Notes under the pieces: model-generated
Told to the model about the DNA's origin: nothing
Databases searched by the model: none
The model's input: only the letters and a program-made list of their open reading frames with translations
Position numbers and translations under genes: made by a program
Assembly (NCBI GenBank): GCA_003499925.1
Contig: DNRQ01000052.1
Span: 29,682-36,156 of the forward strand
Direction of reading: 5' to 3'
From: Geobacter sp.
GTDB lineage: Bacteria > Desulfobacterota > Desulfuromonadia > Geobacterales > Geobacteraceae
DNA length: 6,475 nt
Shown here: positions 5,379 through 6,475 of the stretch, piece by piece
How the letters are laid out: the number at the start of each line of letters is the position of its first letter
Position numbering within the stretch: position 1 is the first letter of the stretch

Positions 5379-6248
5379 TCAAACGATCAGGCGCACGAAG
5401 TCGGGGATCGACCTGAGGCGCAGCGGTCCGTCGCCGAAATAATCACCATCGAGCTGGACCGCCTTGGTCCCGGATACCAGCAGCTCGCTCGCACCGAACC
5501 TGGCGACGGACCGGCTGCAGGCCGCGCGCCCCAAGGCCAGCAGCAGGGCGAGCTTCAGGTAGGTGAGACGCCCCCCATTGATGCAGAGCACCTGGAATCC
5601 GGGGCTGAACAGGTCGGCCTCCGGCGCCAGCGAGAAATCGCCGCCGTATTTGGCCGCGTTGCAGACGATGACGCTGTGACAGGAAAGGGTCTTCCCTGCA
5701 CCGGCCACCTGCAGCCGGTTGCGGTCCCAGGCGAAGAGCAGGCGCATTGCGGAAAGCAGATAGGCCCCCTTGCCGATCCTCCTCTTTTCGCTAAGCCGCA
5801 CGCCCCGGACCACGGCGCCGTCGACACCGATCCCCGCCATGAGCAGAAAGCGCTTCTTCTGCCCGGCGCAGAAAAGCTCGCCCACCGATGCCGTGCGCGT
5901 TTTGCCGCCGGCCAGGCGCCCCAGGGCGTCGTCGACGCTGCAGATCTTCAGCTCCCGCGCCAGCACGTTCGAGGTCCCGAGCGGGATCACGGCGAGTGTG
6001 GCGACGCCCGGCTCCAGGCCGTTCAGCACTCCGTTCACGGTCCCGTCGCCCCCCGCCACCACGATGAGCGGATCCGGCTCGCCGGCGCAGATGCGTGAAG
6101 CGAAAAGCATCGGGTCCAGAGGACTCCCGGTCTTGAGGAGGACCGGCTCCATCCCGCTTTGGCTGAGGGATACCATGATCCGGTCGATCTTGCTCTGGGA
6201 AAAGGTTCCGGAGGTAGGGTTTACCATCAAAAAGCAGCGTTTTGCCAA
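5379..6248 (-). CDS. Diacylglycerol/lipid kinase family protein (YegS/BmrU-like)
   Basis: This is a 289-residue soluble or membrane-peripheral lipid kinase of the DAG kinase catalytic family, which transfers phosphate from ATP (or another nucleotide) to a lipid hydroxyl such as diacylglycerol or phosphatidylglycerol; the lipid is not predictable. The N-terminal nucleotide-binding domain shows VNPTSG (9-14), the signature GGDGT (66-70) followed by VNGVLNG, and PLGTSNVLARE (89-99). The C-terminal beta-sandwich domain begins near GIGVDGAVV and ends with LDGDYFGDGPLRL and the usual final strand. Length is normal. The start is TTG (6248-6246), supported by AGGTGA (6261-6256) 7 bases upstream; the next option, Met8, would cut into the first beta strand. 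No convincing promoter lies just upstream, so it may be transcribed with the preceding minus-strand gene. It ends 155 bases before the REC-PilZ gene, which has its own promoter. No frameshift or missing motif is seen. Confidence 0.93.
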   Translation of the reverse strand: MAKRCFLMVNPTSGTFSQSKIDRIMVSLSQSGMEPVLLKTGSPLDPMLFASRICAGEPDPLIVVAGGDGTVNGVLNGLEPGVATLAVIPLGTSNVLARELKICSVDDALGRLAGGKTRTASVGELFCAGQKKRFLLMAGIGVDGAVVRGVRLSEKRRIGKGAYLLSAMRLLFAWDRNRLQVAGAGKTLSCHSVIVCNAAKYGGDFSLAPEADLFSPGFQVLCINGGRLTYLKLALLLALGRAACSRSVARFGASELLVSGTKAVQLDGDYFGDGPLRLRSIPDFVRLIV

Positions 6249-6279
6249 GGAAGTCTCACCTCATGTGGTGCGGCCCGAT

Positions 6280-6311
6280 CCGGCCGGCCGGCTCCCCCCC
6301 TCGCAAGGGAG
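6280..6311. repeat. GC-rich palindrome and short inverted repeat in the intergenic gap
   Basis: A 12-base perfect palindrome of CCGG units (6280-6291) is followed at once by CTCCC (6292-6296), which can pair with GGGAG (6307-6311). It lies between the lipid kinase start and the partial gene at the right edge. There is no T tract, so neither structure looks like a classical terminator. The C7 run (6294-6300) and CCCT/AGGG stem weakly resemble the G-rich repeats at 34-66 and 2230-2268, so it may be a decayed copy. Function unknown. Confidence 0.35.
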
Positions 6312-6382
6312 AAAGAGCGGCGGGAGGTCGGTTGAATTGCGGTTCGGCAGTTGCCCCTTCGCCCGTTGTGGGGAAGCGGGGG

Positions 6383-6475
6383 TCACGCCCCCTCACCCTC
6401 CGGGGCAGCCGGTTTCTGGGGGATCTGGTCGTTTTTTTCCTGCGGCATGGCGAAGCGGCGCATGCTCTCCACCAT
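6383..6475 (-). CDS. Partial CDS, C-terminal end of an unidentified protein
   Basis: Reading leftward from the window edge on the minus strand, one frame is open for 30 codons to a TGA at 6385-6383. The peptide contains ESMRRFAMPQEKND and then a Pro/Ala/Gly/Glu-rich tail, the kind of charged, low-complexity end often seen at protein C-termini. It probably continues beyond 6475. An ATG begins exactly at the edge, but no ribosome site can be seen, so I treat it as internal. The stop lies in a GC hairpin (GGGGG 6378-6382, CCCCC 6388-6392, 5-base loop). It lies on the same strand as the lipid kinase, 134 bases upstream of it, so it may be the first visible member of that transcription unit. I do not recognise the family, and a chance open frame is possible in such GC-rich DNA. 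Confidence 0.45.
   Translation of the reverse strand: MVESMRRFAMPQEKNDQIPQKPAAPEGEGA

Overview
The window looks like chromosomal DNA from a GC-rich, anaerobic, motile Desulfobacterota bacterium, most likely a Geobacter/Geomonas-type organism. This is an inference from the gene mix (a lone cytoplasmic molybdenum enzyme, CheV, a response regulator fused to PilZ, a TIGR04283-like glycosyltransferase), the high GC with strong third-position bias, and the G-rich hairpin repeats between genes. It is not a database match. I see no RNA gene, CRISPR array, insertion sequence or phage gene.

Layout. Bases 1-175 are a leader with a G-rich repeat. Bases 176-2188 (+) encode a 670-residue molybdopterin/4Fe-4S oxidoreductase with no partner subunit in view. 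The gap 2189-2349 holds a hairpin plus a G-quadruplex-capable repeat and a good sigma-70-type promoter. That promoter drives cheV (2350-3291, +) and an overlapping family 2 glycosyltransferase (3281-4327, +). The last codon and stop of the glycosyltransferase are the first unit of a 22-copy hexanucleotide array (4322-4453). Facing it on the minus strand is a REC-PilZ response regulator (4492-5223) with its own promoter and a structured leader. Upstream of that, also on the minus strand, is a diacylglycerol/lipid kinase-family gene (5379-6248, TTG start). The window ends in what is probably the 3' end of another minus-strand gene (6383-6475).

How the genes may work together. CheV (chemoreceptor-array adaptor with receiver), the sugar transferase and the REC-PilZ protein (phosphorylation input, c-di-GMP-binding output) suggest a locus that ties chemotactic or c-di-GMP signalling to the cell surface. 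The lipid kinase would act on membrane lipids. This link is inferred from neighbourhood and family roles only. The molybdenum enzyme appears to be a separate transcription unit.

The most unusual element is the AT-rich (GATTAA)22 array between the convergent glycosyltransferase and REC-PilZ genes. Next is the pair of long G tracts inside the glycosyltransferase: a one-base gain there would shift translation through the array and add a poly(Leu-Arg) tail. I find no clear evidence for a complete new defence or mobile system.
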